Source: Pseudomonas proteolytica (lineage in GTDB: Bacteria > Pseudomonadota > Gammaproteobacteria > Pseudomonadales > Pseudomonadaceae). Taken from it: DNA of 64,000 nucleotides. The DNA lies in contig NZ_VFEV01000016.1 of assembly GCF_007858275.1 (NCBI RefSeq), forward strand, positions 62,001 to 126,000, in the 5' to 3' direction. A program made the position numbers and the translations under genes. Position 1 is the first letter of the stretch, and each line of letters begins with the position of its first letter. The notes beneath the pieces are model-generated. The model was not told where the DNA came from. It searched no databases and was given only the letters and a program-made list of their open reading frames with translations. Shown here piece after piece: positions 37,002-45,560 of the stretch.

Positions 37002-38315
37002 ATGAAAGTGTTGAAAAGCCAGGACATCCTGGCGTTGGGCTTTATGACTTTTGCCCTGTTCGTGGGCGCCGGCAACATCATCTTCCCGCCTATCGTCGGT
37101 TTGCAGTCCGGGCCTCATGTCTGGATGGCGGCACTGGGCTTCCTGATCACTGCGGTCGGCCTGCCGGTCGTTACGGTCATCGCCCTGGCCAAGGTCGGCG
37201 GTGGCATGGACGCATTGAGCAGCCCCATCGGCAAGGTCGCCGGTGGCATCCTGGCTGCAGCGTGCTACCTGGCTGTCGGCCCGCTGTTCGCCACGCCACG
37301 TACTGCAACGGTCTCGTTCGAAGTAGGCCTGGCGCCATTGACCGGTGAAAGCCCGCTGGCGCTGTTCCTCTACAGCTCGGTGTACTTCCTGCTGGTGTTC
37401 TTCATCTCCCTGTACCCAGGGCGCCTGTTGGATACAGTCGGCCGTTTCCTCGCGCCGCTGAAGATCATTGCGCTGGCGGTACTGGGTATCGCGGCCTTTG
37501 CCCTGCCGGCAGGTGATATCGGCGTTGCTACGCCTGAGTACGTCGCCGCACCGTTTTCCCAAGGCTTCATCAATGGCTACCTGACCATGGATACCCTGGG
37601 CGCGCTGGTGTTTGGCATCGTCATCGTCAATGCCATTCGCTCCCGTGGCGTCGAGTCTCCACAGTTGATCACCCGCTACGCAATCATTGCCGGGCTGATT
37701 GCCGGCGTGGGCCTGGCGCTGGTGTACATCAGCCTGTTCCGCCTCGGTTCGGGCAGCCATGAAGTGGCCGCCGGCGCAGCCAACGGCGCGGCGGTATTGC
37801 ACGCTTATGTGCAACACACCTTCGGCTCCCTGGGCAGCGGTTTCCTCGCGGTGCTGATCTCCCTGGCGTGCCTGGTCACGGCGGTGGGCCTGACCTGTGC
37901 CTGCGCCGAGTACTTCAGCCGGGTGCTGCCACTGTCCTACAAGACCCTGGTAGTGATCCTGGCGGCGTTCTCGCTGTTGGTCTCCAACCTGGGCCTGACC
38001 AAGCTGATCGCGTTCTCGATCCCGGTCCTGACCGCCATCTACCCGCCGTGCATCGTCCTGGTGGCCTTGAGCTTCTGCAAGGACTTCTGGCATGAGCATG
38101 GCCGCATCCTTGGCCCGGTGATGCTGGTGTCGTTCATCTTCGGTACCATCGACGCGCTCAAGGGCGCCGGCCTGGCCGGTTGGATGCCTGCGCAAATGGC
38201 TAACCTGCCATTGAGCGAACAAGGCCTGGCATGGCTGGTGCCTTGTGTGATTACCCTGGTGGCCGCATTCGGGGTTGACCGTATGCTGGGCAAACGCAGC
38301 GAAGCCATCGCCTAA
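37002..38315 (+). CDS. brnQ: branched-chain amino acid:cation symporter
   Basis: An LIVCS-family carrier importing Leu, Ile and Val with Na+ or H+. The 437-residue protein has twelve hydrophobic segments and the family opening [23 protein letters not shown] (quoted in part), then [21 protein letters not shown] and [20 protein letters not shown] 37002 is used; a 73-codon in-frame extension lies upstream but covers the hairpin-rich leader and has no protein-like composition. Equivalent to BraB/BraZ of P. aeruginosa, and in the same position next to sucD as I recall from that genome. The leader hairpins suggest post-initiation control but this is not proved. Confidence 0.93.
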   Translation: MKVLKSQDILALGFMTFALFVGAGNIIFPPIVGLQSGPHVWMAALGFLITAVGLPVVTVIALAKVGGGMDALSSPIGKVAGGILAAACYLAVGPLFATPRTATVSFEVGLAPLTGESPLALFLYSSVYFLLVFFISLYPGRLLDTVGRFLAPLKIIALAVLGIAAFALPAGDIGVATPEYVAAPFSQGFINGYLTMDTLGALVFGIVIVNAIRSRGVESPQLITRYAIIAGLIAGVGLALVYISLFRLGSGSHEVAAGAANGAAVLHAYVQHTFGSLGSGFLAVLISLACLVTAVGLTCACAEYFSRVLPLSYKTLVVILAAFSLLVSNLGLTKLIAFSIPVLTAIYPPCIVLVALSFCKDFWHEHGRILGPVMLVSFIFGTIDALKGAGLAGWMPAQMANLPLSEQGLAWLVPCVITLVAAFGVDRMLGKRSEAIA

Positions 38316-38342
38316 AGCGCCCCGTTACACGCTGACATCGAA

Positions 38343-38375
38343 ATGCCCCGTATCAAACGATCCGGGGCATTTTTT
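38343..38375 (+). terminator. terminator of brnQ
   Basis: ATGCCCCG / CGGGGCAT stem (38343-38350 and 38363-38370) followed by five T residues. Confidence 0.88.
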
Positions 38376-38451
38376 ATGGGCGATGGGCAGTGTCTTTTTT
38401 TGTGGGCTAACGTCGAACGGGTACGCAATTCTAAAGCTCAAGCGTGGCAGG

Positions 38452-38541
38452 TGTAGAAGCTGGCTTGCCAGCGATAGCGGTATATCGGTCGGCCTGATAC
38501 TGACTGAAAGGACGCCATCGCCGGTAAGCCAGCGCCCACAT
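38452..38541. repeat. degenerate REPIN
   Basis: TGTAGAAGCTGGCTTGCCAG from 38452 faces CGCCGGTAAGCCAGCGCCCA near 38519-38538. Both arms have substitutions relative to the GCTGGC-type REP. Confidence 0.6.
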
Positions 38542-38579
38542 TGACCGAGTTAGCCAGCCCTATTGTTCAGAGGACCCGC

Positions 38580-39320
38580 ATGTCGTTCGTCGAAGCCAAC
38601 CTGATTCACTTGCTTGCCGCGCTATGGTTTGTCATCTGCTGGGGCGGCTATACCCGCTACGCCAGCTGGAAAGCCCGGGACACTGCTTGTCTTGCCAGTG
38701 TGTTGCACCTGTATCGCGAGGATTGGATGCGCCGCATGCTCCTGCGGGACAACCGCATCGCCGACGCCAGTGTGATCGGTAACCTGGAGCGCAACGCCTC
38801 GTTCTTCGCCTCCAGTACCCTGATCATCCTCGCCGGTATCCTCACCGTGTTGGGGGCTTCGGAGCGCGCGGTATCGCTGCTGGCGGACATTCCCATGGTG
38901 CAACAGGCATCCCAGGGCATGTCGGAGATCAAGCTGCTGTGCCTGGCCCTGGTGTTTGTCTATGCCTTCTTTACTTTCAGTTGGTGCATGCGCCAGTACA
39001 ACTTCGCGGCGATCCTGATTGGCTCGGCGCCGATGGTCGGTGAGCGTCACGTCTCCGAGCAGGAGCGCAAGGCGTTTGCCTCGCGGGCGGCGCGGGTGAT
39101 CTCGATGGCTGCCAACCAGTTCAACTTCGGTCTGCGCTCTTATTACTTCGGCATGACCATGCTTGCCTGGTTTGTCAGCCCCTGGCTGTTCATGCTGATG
39201 AGCAGCGGGGTGGTGCTGGTACTGTACCGGCGCGAATTTCATTCTGACGTTCTGGAGGTGATGGTCTATACCCCTACAGAGGCACCGATGCCTGAAGCGC
39301 CCAAGGAGGCAATATCGTGA
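38580..39320 (+). CDS. DUF599 family membrane protein
   Basis: A 246-residue inner-membrane protein of unknown function. It has four hydrophobic segments: ANLIHLLAALWFVICWGGYT at the N terminus, SSTLIILAGILTVLG, IKLLCLALVFVYAFFTFSW and MTMLAWFVSPWLFMLMSSGVVLVL. The motif DNRIADASVIGNLERNASFFASS between helices 1 and 2 is characteristic of DUF599. ATG 38580 is taken; an in-frame GTG/ATG region upstream overlaps the REPIN and is unlikely. Its 3' end overlaps the next gene by four bases, so the two are likely translated together. Confidence 0.82.
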   Translation: MSFVEANLIHLLAALWFVICWGGYTRYASWKARDTACLASVLHLYREDWMRRMLLRDNRIADASVIGNLERNASFFASSTLIILAGILTVLGASERAVSLLADIPMVQQASQGMSEIKLLCLALVFVYAFFTFSWCMRQYNFAAILIGSAPMVGERHVSEQERKAFASRAARVISMAANQFNFGLRSYYFGMTMLAWFVSPWLFMLMSSGVVLVLYRREFHSDVLEVMVYTPTEAPMPEAPKEAIS

Positions 39321-39718
39321 GTATTCCGTTCTGGTGTGTATTTATCAGCGCACTGCTGATTTTCGTGGCGCGCATGCCGGTGGGCAAGGCCATGAAAGAG
39401 CAGGGAGGGTATGACAACCACCTTCCACGCCACCAACAGGCGCAGTTGACCGGCTTCGGCGCGCGGGCAGTGGCTGCGCATCAAAACAGTTTTGAAGCTT
39501 TTATCTTGTTTGCGGTGGGAGTCTTGATGGCTCATACCACCCAGACCCAGGGCTACCTGATTGACTGGCTGGCGATCATCTTTGTGATTGCGCGGGTAAT
39601 CTATCTGGCCTGCTATTGGGCCGACTTGGCCTGGCAACGCAGCCTGGTGTGGTTGGTGGGGTTGCTGTGCGCACTATTGTTGATGGTTAGTCCTACATTT
39701 CGCACTTTGCTGATCTGA
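39317..39718 (+). CDS. MAPEG family membrane protein
   Basis: A 133-residue four-helix membrane protein of the MAPEG superfamily (PF01124), related to microsomal glutathione transferases and leukotriene synthases. Visible signatures are RHQQAQLTGFGARAVAAHQNSFEAF, with the conserved Arg-Ala-x-x-Ala-x-x-Asn and Glu (quoted here in part), and ARVIYLACYWADL. Bacterial members are mostly uncharacterised; conjugation of hydrophobic electrophiles to glutathione is possible. It overlaps the DUF599 gene by four bases and ends shortly before a bidirectional terminator. Confidence 0.85.
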   Translation: MSIPFWCVFISALLIFVARMPVGKAMKEQGGYDNHLPRHQQAQLTGFGARAVAAHQNSFEAFILFAVGVLMAHTTQTQGYLIDWLAIIFVIARVIYLACYWADLAWQRSLVWLVGLLCALLLMVSPTFRTLLI

Positions 39719-39737
39719 TAAAAGTCCCGCACAAAGT

Positions 39738-39762
39738 AAAGCCCGCTATGTAAGCGGGCTTT
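39738..39762. terminator. bidirectional terminator between convergent genes
   Basis: AAAGCCCGCT / AGCGGGCTTT, a 10-bp perfect stem with an ATGTA loop and T-rich flanks, serving the MAPEG gene (+) and the small lipoprotein gene (-). Confidence 0.88.
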
Positions 39763-39792
39763 CTTTTGCAACATGGTATTTAAACCGCGGTA

Positions 39793-40044
39793 TCAGGAAC
39801 CGGTTGCAGGTGTAGCTGGAGCAGCTTCTTTAGCGGCGGCTGCGTCAGATTCAGCTTGGGCTTTGGCGGCTTCGGCGTTTTCTTTTGCAGCGTCGTTCAC
39901 TTTATCCTGAGCTTCGCTCATTTTTTCTTGAGCTTGTTCAGCATGCTGGTTGGCATCCTGAGCTTTGTCCTCGGATTTTTTATCGCAGGCAGCGAGGCCA
40001 AGGGCGGCAGCCAACATCAAGGAAACAGCGAAAGTCTTGCGCAT
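39793..40044 (-). CDS. small Ala/Glu-rich lipoprotein
   Basis: An 83-residue predicted lipoprotein. The signal peptide RKTFAVSLMLAAALGLAAC ends in a good lipobox (LAAC, Cys at residue 20). The mature part is charged and helical with regular Ala/Glu/Lys/Gln spacing (DANQHAEQAQEKMSEAQDKV and on), suggesting a coiled coil. It ends in an Ala/Pro tail. Similar short lipoproteins in Pseudomonas are envelope proteins of unknown role. ATG 40044 has a GGAG in front of it; 15 in-frame codons upstream are not used. I do not assign a function. Confidence 0.8.
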   Translation of the reverse strand: MRKTFAVSLMLAAALGLAACDKKSEDKAQDANQHAEQAQEKMSEAQDKVNDAAKENAEAAKAQAESDAAAAKEAAPATPATGS

Positions 40045-40202
40045 GGGGTGTTTCTCCTTATTGAAGATATCTACTGGCCTTTCGAGCATGGGGTGCCTGC
40101 ATTAGTTCCTTTAATCCCACAGATATATAAGACGTTTCGCCAAGGAACTTTCTTCCGGGGTATTTCTTTCGCCGGATCACTACTAATAAGAGTCTTTATC
40201 CA

Positions 40203-40679
40203 ATGACCGATAGCCCCCTTTTAGAGCGTGCCGCACGGTTTGTCTCGGCCCTGCGTCACTGTCAGGTGCTGGGCATCGAGGTGCATGATGCGAACGCCGA
40301 GGGCATGACCCTGCGCTTGCCCTACAGCCCGCAGATCGTCGGCGATCCACAAACCGGGATCATCCATGGCGGCGCCTTGACCTCGCTGATGGACACGGCT
40401 TGTGGCATGGCAACCCTGTGCGTGTTGCCGGAGTTCGAGGTCTGCCCGACCCTGGATCTGCGCATTGACTACATGCACCCGGCCGAACCCCACAAGACGG
40501 TGTTCGGCTTTGCCCAATGTTATCGAGTGACCAGCGACGTGATTTTCACCCGTGGTTTTGCTTACCAGGACGACCCCCAGCAGCCGATTGCCCATGTGGT
40601 GGGTACGTTCATGCGTATGGGCAAACGGTTGAAGGGTACCCAGGGATTGGGCAGCAGCATCAAGGGAGAACAGGCATGA
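40203..40679 (+). CDS. hot-dog thioesterase (PaaI-like), first of a pair
   Basis: A 158-residue acyl-CoA thioesterase of the PaaI/4HBT family. The active-site segment GIIHGGALTSLMDTACGMA has the HGG turn and the catalytic Asp on the hot-dog helix; the C-terminal strand ends VGTFMRMGKRLKG. Its substrate is not predictable; medium-chain or aromatic acyl-CoA is typical. The stop overlaps the start of a second hot-dog gene by four bases, so the two are probably co-translated and may form a heteromer. Confidence 0.88.
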   Translation: MTDSPLLERAARFVSALRHCQVLGIEVHDANAEGMTLRLPYSPQIVGDPQTGIIHGGALTSLMDTACGMATLCVLPEFEVCPTLDLRIDYMHPAEPHKTVFGFAQCYRVTSDVIFTRGFAYQDDPQQPIAHVVGTFMRMGKRLKGTQGLGSSIKGEQA

Positions 40680-41140
40680 CCCATCAATTCAAGACCCGGA
40701 TGCAGCAGGCCCACCAACGCGGCGACTATAAGGCGTTGCTCGAGCTGATTCCCTACGCCCGACTGATCGGCGTCGAGTGCACGCGCCTGGGGGATGAGTT
40801 GTTGTTCCGCATGCCGGCCAACAAGGACAATATTGGTAACCCGATATTGCCGGCTATCCATGGTGGCGTGATCGCAGGCTTTATGGAGTTGTCGGCGGCC
40901 TTTCATCTATGGGTGGCCACGCAGGCCCCGGGGGTTGAAAAAGGCCTGCCCAAGATCGTCGATTTTTCCCTGGATTACCTACGGGCCGGGCAGTTTCGCG
41001 ACACTTACGCCACCTGCCAGGTATGGCGTCAGGGACGGCGTGTGGCCAATGTGGCAATCACCGCCTGGCAAAGCACCCCGGCCGAGCCTATCGCCACCGC
41101 TCGTGCGCATTTCAAGATTCAGGAGCAGGGCCACCCTTGA
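40676..41140 (+). CDS. hot-dog thioesterase, second of a pair
   Basis: A 154-residue 4HBT-like protein beginning THQFKTRMQQAHQRGDYKAL. The active-site region AIHGGVIAGFMELSAAFHLW keeps the HGG turn but has Glu in the place of the Asp seen in its partner. Sequence identity with the neighbour is modest, pointing to an old duplication or joint recruitment. It overlaps the first gene by four bases. Its stop codon is embedded in the -35 element of the htpG heat-shock promoter. Confidence 0.85.
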   Translation: MTHQFKTRMQQAHQRGDYKALLELIPYARLIGVECTRLGDELLFRMPANKDNIGNPILPAIHGGVIAGFMELSAAFHLWVATQAPGVEKGLPKIVDFSLDYLRAGQFRDTYATCQVWRQGRRVANVAITAWQSTPAEPIATARAHFKIQEQGHP

Positions 41141-41163
41141 AATCCTGGTCTTAGCCCCCAACT
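41136..41163 (+). promoter_or_regulatory. sigma-32 heat-shock promoter of htpG
   Basis: CTTGAAA (41136-41142), 13-base spacer, CCCCAACT (41156-41163), one base from the sigma-32 consensus CTTGAAA-N11/16-CCCCATNT. The start codon of htpG is 67 bases downstream. The -35 element overlaps the upstream stop codon. Confidence 0.8.
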
Positions 41164-41229
41164 TTGATGACAACCCGCCGCCAACCCTCTCGGGCGCGGC
41201 CACTGCCATCCAATTGGAGTTTGATGACC

Positions 41230-43134
41230 ATGAGTGTGGAAACTCAAAAGGAAACCCTGGGCTTCCAGACCGAGGTGAAGCAGCTGCTGCACCTCATGAT
41301 CCATTCGCTGTATTCCAACAAGGAAATCTTCCTTCGCGAATTGATCTCGAACGCCTCTGACGCTGTCGACAAATTACGTTTCGAAGCCCTGTCCAAGCCT
41401 GAGTTGCTGGAAGGTGGCGCGGAACTGAAAATCCGTGTGAGCTTCGACAAGGACGCCAAGACCGTCACCCTCGAAGACAACGGCATCGGCATGAGCCGTG
41501 AAGACGCGATTACCCATTTGGGCACCATCGCCAAATCCGGCACCGCCGATTTCATGAAGAACCTCTCGGGCGACCAGAAGAAAGATTCGCACCTGATCGG
41601 CCAGTTCGGTGTGGGCTTCTACTCGGCCTTTATTGTTGCCGACAAAGTTGAAGTATTCAGCCGCCGCGCCGGTCTTGATGCCAGCGAAGGCGTGCACTGG
41701 TCCTCCAAAGGCGAGGGCGAATTCGAAATCGCCACCGTTGATAAGGCTGACCGCGGTACCCGCATCGTGCTGCACCTCAAGGCCGGTGAAGACGAATTCG
41801 CCGATGGCTGGCGCCTGCGCAACATCATCAAGAAGTACTCCGACCATATCGCGCTGCCCATCGAATTGCCGAAAGAACAAGCGGCTGTCGAAGGCGAGGA
41901 GGCCCCAGCCCAGGAATGGGAAGTGGTCAACCGCGCCAGCGCCCTTTGGACCCGTCCGCGCACTGAAGTGAAGGACGAGGAATACCAGGAGTTCTACAAG
42001 CACATCGCCCATGACTACGAAAACCCGCTGAGCTGGAGCCACAATAAGGTTGAAGGCAAGCTGGAATATAGCTCGTTGCTGTACGTCCCGGCCCGTGCTC
42101 CGTTCGACCTGTACCAGCGCGAAGCGCCCAAGGGCCTGAAGCTGTACGTACAGCGCGTATTCGTGATGGATCAGGCGGAGTCCTTCCTGCCGCTGTACCT
42201 GCGCTTTATCAAGGGCGTAGTGGACTCCAACGACCTGTCGCTGAACGTGTCGCGGGAAATCCTGCAGAAAGACCCGATCATCGACTCCATGAAGTCGGCG
42301 TTGACCAAGCGTGTGCTGGACATGCTGGAAAAGCTGGCGAAGAACGAGCCTGAGCAATACAAAGGCTTCTGGAAAAACTTCGGCCAGGTCATGAAAGAAG
42401 GCCCGGCGGAAGATTTTGCCAACAAGGAAAAAATCGCCGGCCTGCTGCGTTTTGCCTCGACTCAAGGTGAAGACGGCGAGCAGGTTGTGTCCCTGGCCGA
42501 GTACCTGGCGCGCGCCAAGGAAGGTCAGGACAAGATCTACTACCTGACTGGCGAAACCTACGCCCAGGTCAAGAACAGCCCGCACCTGGAAGTCTTCCGC
42601 AAGAAAGGCATCGAAGTGCTGCTGCTGACCGACCGCATCGACGAGTGGCTGATGAGCTATCTCAGCGAGTTCGACGGCAAATCCTTTGTCGACGTGGCCC
42701 GTGGTGACCTGGACCTGGGTAACCTGGATTCGGAAGAGGACAAAAAAGCCGCTGAAGAAGTGGCCAAGTCCAAAGAAGGCCTGGTTGAACGCATCAAGAC
42801 CGCCCTGGGCGATGCTGTCAGCGAAGTGCGGGTTTCCCACCGTCTGACCGATTCCCCGGCGATCCTGGCCATCGGCGAGCAGGACCTGGGCATGCAGATG
42901 CGCCAGATCCTCGAAGCCAGCGGGCAGAAGGTGCCGGATTCCAAGCCGATCTTCGAATTCAACCCGGCTCACCCGCTGATCGAGAAACTCGACGGCGAGC
43001 AGAGTGAAGAGCGCTTTGGCGACCTGTCGCACATCCTCTTCGACCAGGCGGCCCTGGCTGCAGGGGATAGCTTGAAAGACCCGGCAGCTTATGTGCGCCG
43101 ACTGAACAAGCTGTTGGTTGAACTGTCGGTTTAA
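41230..43134 (+). CDS. htpG: Hsp90 chaperone HtpG
   Basis: ATP-dependent cytosolic chaperone. The 634 residues comprise the GHKL ATPase domain ([52 protein letters not shown]), the middle domain with the catalytic Arg in LNVSREILQ, and the C-terminal dimerisation domain. It has no MEEVD tail, as in other bacteria. ATG 41230 is used; an extension upstream overlaps the heat-shock promoter. A strong terminator follows at 43147. Confidence 0.98.
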   Translation: MSVETQKETLGFQTEVKQLLHLMIHSLYSNKEIFLRELISNASDAVDKLRFEALSKPELLEGGAELKIRVSFDKDAKTVTLEDNGIGMSREDAITHLGTIAKSGTADFMKNLSGDQKKDSHLIGQFGVGFYSAFIVADKVEVFSRRAGLDASEGVHWSSKGEGEFEIATVDKADRGTRIVLHLKAGEDEFADGWRLRNIIKKYSDHIALPIELPKEQAAVEGEEAPAQEWEVVNRASALWTRPRTEVKDEEYQEFYKHIAHDYENPLSWSHNKVEGKLEYSSLLYVPARAPFDLYQREAPKGLKLYVQRVFVMDQAESFLPLYLRFIKGVVDSNDLSLNVSREILQKDPIIDSMKSALTKRVLDMLEKLAKNEPEQYKGFWKNFGQVMKEGPAEDFANKEKIAGLLRFASTQGEDGEQVVSLAEYLARAKEGQDKIYYLTGETYAQVKNSPHLEVFRKKGIEVLLLTDRIDEWLMSYLSEFDGKSFVDVARGDLDLGNLDSEEDKKAAEEVAKSKEGLVERIKTALGDAVSEVRVSHRLTDSPAILAIGEQDLGMQMRQILEASGQKVPDSKPIFEFNPAHPLIEKLDGEQSEERFGDLSHILFDQAALAAGDSLKDPAAYVRRLNKLLVELSV

Positions 43135-43146
43135 CAACGCTGCAAG

Positions 43147-43171
43147 AAAACCCCGCTTCGGCGGGGTTTTT
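43147..43171 (+). terminator. terminator of htpG
   Basis: AAAACCCCGC / GCGGGGTTTT, 10-bp stem, TTCG loop, T-run; 13 bases after the stop. Confidence 0.92.
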
Positions 43172-43183
43172 CGTTATGGCTCT

Positions 43184-43211
43184 GCTGTAGGCGCGAGCTT
43201 GTCTCCTACAG
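43184..43211. repeat. short REP-like palindrome
   Basis: CTGTAGG and CCTACAG arms (43184-43190 and 43205-43211) around a CGCGAGCTTGT core; a lone variant REP before the dienelactone hydrolase gene. Confidence 0.5.
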
Positions 43212-43246
43212 GGAACCGCGTTAATCCATTCTCACTGGAGTAAATG

Positions 43247-43975
43247 ATGAGCCAAGTCACCGTGCGTTCCGTGGTCTATCAGATTGATGGCCAGCCTTAT
43301 GAAAGCCGCCTGGCCTTCGACGCCAGCCACAAGGGCCCGCTGCCGGGCCTGTTGATGGCGCCGAACTGGATGGGCGTCAGCGCCGGCGCCGAAGAGATCG
43401 CCAAGGCCGTAGCCGCCAAGGGCTATGTGGTGTTGATCGCCGATCTGTATGGGCAGCAGGTGCGCCCGTCCAATGGCGATGAGGCCGGGGCGGCGATGAT
43501 GCCGTTGAAAAATGACCGTGGGCTGCTGAACACGCGCATGCAGGCGGCCTTTGAGCAACTGCAAGGCCAGGTCGAAGCCGCTGTCGATACCTCGAAGCTG
43601 GCGACCTTTGGCTTCTGCTTTGGCGGTTGCTGCGCTTTGGAGCTGGCGCGTACCGGTGCGGCGTTGAAGGCTGCGGTGTCGTTCCATGGCACCCTGGATA
43701 CGCCAAACCCGGCGGACGCGAAGATTATCAAGGGGGCAGTGCTGGTGTTGCATGGTGCGAGCGATCCGTTGGTGCCCAGGGAGCAACTGCCTGCATTTGA
43801 AGATGAGATGAACGCGGCCGGTGTCGATTGGCAATTGCTCAACTACGGCGGCGCGGTGCATTCGTTCACCGATCCCCATGCCAATGTGCCGGGCAAGATG
43901 ATGTACGACGCCAAGACGGCTGGTCGGGCGTTCCAGGCGATGCATAATTTGTTGGATGAAGTGTTCGGGGGCTGA
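43247..43975 (+). CDS. dienelactone hydrolase family protein
   Basis: An alpha/beta hydrolase of 242 residues in the DLH family (PF01738), whose characterised members open the lactone ring in chlorocatechol breakdown. The nucleophile is a Cys at about residue 124 in FGFCFGGCCALELAR. The Asp is in LHGASDPLVP and the His in GGAVHSFTDP, so the Cys-Asp-His triad is complete. Of two consecutive ATG codons, 43247 is six bases from GGAG and is preferred over 43244. No aromatic catabolic genes are nearby, so the true substrate is unknown. Confidence 0.9.
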   Translation: MSQVTVRSVVYQIDGQPYESRLAFDASHKGPLPGLLMAPNWMGVSAGAEEIAKAVAAKGYVVLIADLYGQQVRPSNGDEAGAAMMPLKNDRGLLNTRMQAAFEQLQGQVEAAVDTSKLATFGFCFGGCCALELARTGAALKAAVSFHGTLDTPNPADAKIIKGAVLVLHGASDPLVPREQLPAFEDEMNAAGVDWQLLNYGGAVHSFTDPHANVPGKMMYDAKTAGRAFQAMHNLLDEVFGG

Positions 43976-43993
43976 GTCTTCAGCGCCTGTCAG

Positions 43994-44073
43994 GGCCTTA
44001 TCGCGGGCAAGCCCGCTCCCACATGTTGATTTGTGAACACCATAAGTGTGGGAGCGGGCTTGCCCGCGATAGC
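43994..44073. repeat. REPIN, GCCCGC sub-type
   Basis: TTATCGCGGGCAAGCCCGCT (from 43998) and its inverse ending at 44073. It abuts the stop codon of the pirin gene. Confidence 0.9.
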
Positions 44074-44939
44074 TACCTCACAGGCAACTCAATTCTCCCG
44101 CTTTCCCCCGGCACCGTCGGCCAATCCCCGGCCGCCCAGCGCTGACGCGCCTGTTCGATCAACGCCGGATCACTGGCGACAAAATTCCAATTGATCCGCC
44201 GTGGCCCGTCCAGCGGCGCGCCACCGAAGATCACCAGGTGGCATTCGGTCTCGGCAAACAGCGCCATGCTCTGGCCTGCCGGCAGCACCACCAGGCTATG
44301 GGCCTGCACCGGTTCGCCGTCCAATTGCGCATCACCGTCTAGCACGTACACCGCCCGTTCCTCATGTTCATCAGGAATCAGCAGGGTGGTGGCGGTTTGC
44401 ATATGAACCTCGGCATACAGCGTCGGCGACAGCACGGGCACCGGTGACTCCAGGCAGAAGCCACTGCCGGCGATCAAGCGGATCGTCACGCCGAGGTTGT
44501 CGCTGACCGGCAGGCTGGTGGCGGGGTGATGGCTGTAATGCCCCGGGCCCTGCTCATGGGCCTTGGGCGATGCCAGCCACACCTGCAGGCCGTGCAGGTT
44601 GAAACCCTTGGCCTTGAGCGCGTCGGGCGTGCGTTCGACGTGGGCGATGGCGCTGCCCGCAGTCATCCAGCTGACATCGCCGGCCTGCACCACTTGGTCG
44701 GAGCCGAGGCTGTCCCTGTGCAGCAGTTCGCCTTCAAACAGGTAGGTGAGGGTCGACAGGCCGATATGCGGATGCTGGCGGATATTCATGCCGCTGCCGG
44801 GCGCGTAGCGGGTCTGGAGCATATGGTCGAAAAACACGAAGGGCCCCACGCTGCGGCACTCTCGCGAGGGCAGCGGGCGCAGGATAGGTTGGCCTTCGAC
44901 ATCTTCTGGGCGCGGGCGGATCACGGTCACGGTGGTCAT
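44073..44939 (-). CDS. pirin family protein
   Basis: A bicupin of 288 residues. The N-terminal cupin has the metal-binding set His56, His58, His100 and Glu102 (IRQHPHIGLSTLTYLF and SAIAHVERT), all intact. Some bacterial pirins have quercetin 2,3-dioxygenase activity and others bind metabolic enzymes; neither can be chosen here. ATG 44939 gives TTVTVIRPRPED; the in-frame upstream extension runs into the divergent side of the OsmC gene and is rejected. It lies downstream of the osmC-like gene on the same strand. Confidence 0.88.
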   Translation of the reverse strand: MTTVTVIRPRPEDVEGQPILRPLPSRECRSVGPFVFFDHMLQTRYAPGSGMNIRQHPHIGLSTLTYLFEGELLHRDSLGSDQVVQAGDVSWMTAGSAIAHVERTPDALKAKGFNLHGLQVWLASPKAHEQGPGHYSHHPATSLPVSDNLGVTIRLIAGSGFCLESPVPVLSPTLYAEVHMQTATTLLIPDEHEERAVYVLDGDAQLDGEPVQAHSLVVLPAGQSMALFAETECHLVIFGGAPLDGPRRINWNFVASDPALIEQARQRWAAGDWPTVPGESGRIELPVR

Positions 44940-45003
44940 GGAGCATCCCTGTCTGAGCGGGTTCGTAGGGCTTGAGCATAACCCGCCAGACAGGGAACCG
45001 GTG

Positions 45004-45420
45004 TTATTGGCTGAATGCACCTTCGGCGAGCTGGGTCTCGATGTTGATCTCGGCGGTGGTCATCAGTTTGTGCACCGGGCACTTGTCGGCCACGCGATGC
45101 AGTTCAGCGCGCTGCTCGTCGGTGAGCACGCCCTTGAGGGTCAGCTTGACGTTGAGCTTGTATTTGCCCTTTTGCTCCTCGCTGCTGTCATGGGTCACTT
45201 CCACGGTCACGCCAGTCAGGGGGATGTCTTTTTTCTGTGCATACAGTTTGACGGTCAGGGCTTTGCACGAGGCCAGCGCGGCGTCGAAGTAATCGTGGGG
45301 CGAGGGCGCCGAGTCGTCGCCACCCAGGCTCTTGGGCAGGTCGGTAAACATCTCGTGGTTATTGATGTTGACGCTATGGCGAAAGTTCTCGGTGTTCAGC
45401 GTGTTGACGATAACGGGCAT
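45004..45420 (-). CDS. OsmC/Ohr family peroxidase-like protein
   Basis: A 138-residue protein of the OsmC family, thiol-dependent organic hydroperoxide reductases. The two redox cysteines are Cys52 (AALASCKALTVKLYA) and Cys114 (VADKCPVHKLM). The helix KGVLTDEQRAELHRVAD between them is typical. It fits the YhfA/OsmC-like sub-group rather than true Ohr. It sits just upstream of the pirin gene on the same strand, separated by 64 bases. Control by oxidative or osmotic stress is known for the family; no operator is seen here. Confidence 0.88.
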   Translation of the reverse strand: MPVIVNTLNTENFRHSVNINNHEMFTDLPKSLGGDDSAPSPHDYFDAALASCKALTVKLYAQKKDIPLTGVTVEVTHDSSEEQKGKYKLNVKLTLKGVLTDEQRAELHRVADKCPVHKLMTTAEINIETQLAEGAFSQ

Positions 45421-45560
45421 GGTAAACCTCACAAGGTGGCAGGATGAACGTCATGCAGTTATAGAGCATGCTGGCATCGGAGTGTTCCGCGTTTTTTGCC
45501 GGATGAACCCTGGCAAGTCACCGGCGGTCTACCTCACTTAACCTGGATTGAGATTTTATC

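Noticed and set aside
43212..43240. A second hrp box (GGAACC at 43212)
   Set aside because: No CCAC follows at 15-17 bases, and the gene downstream is an ordinary dienelactone hydrolase.
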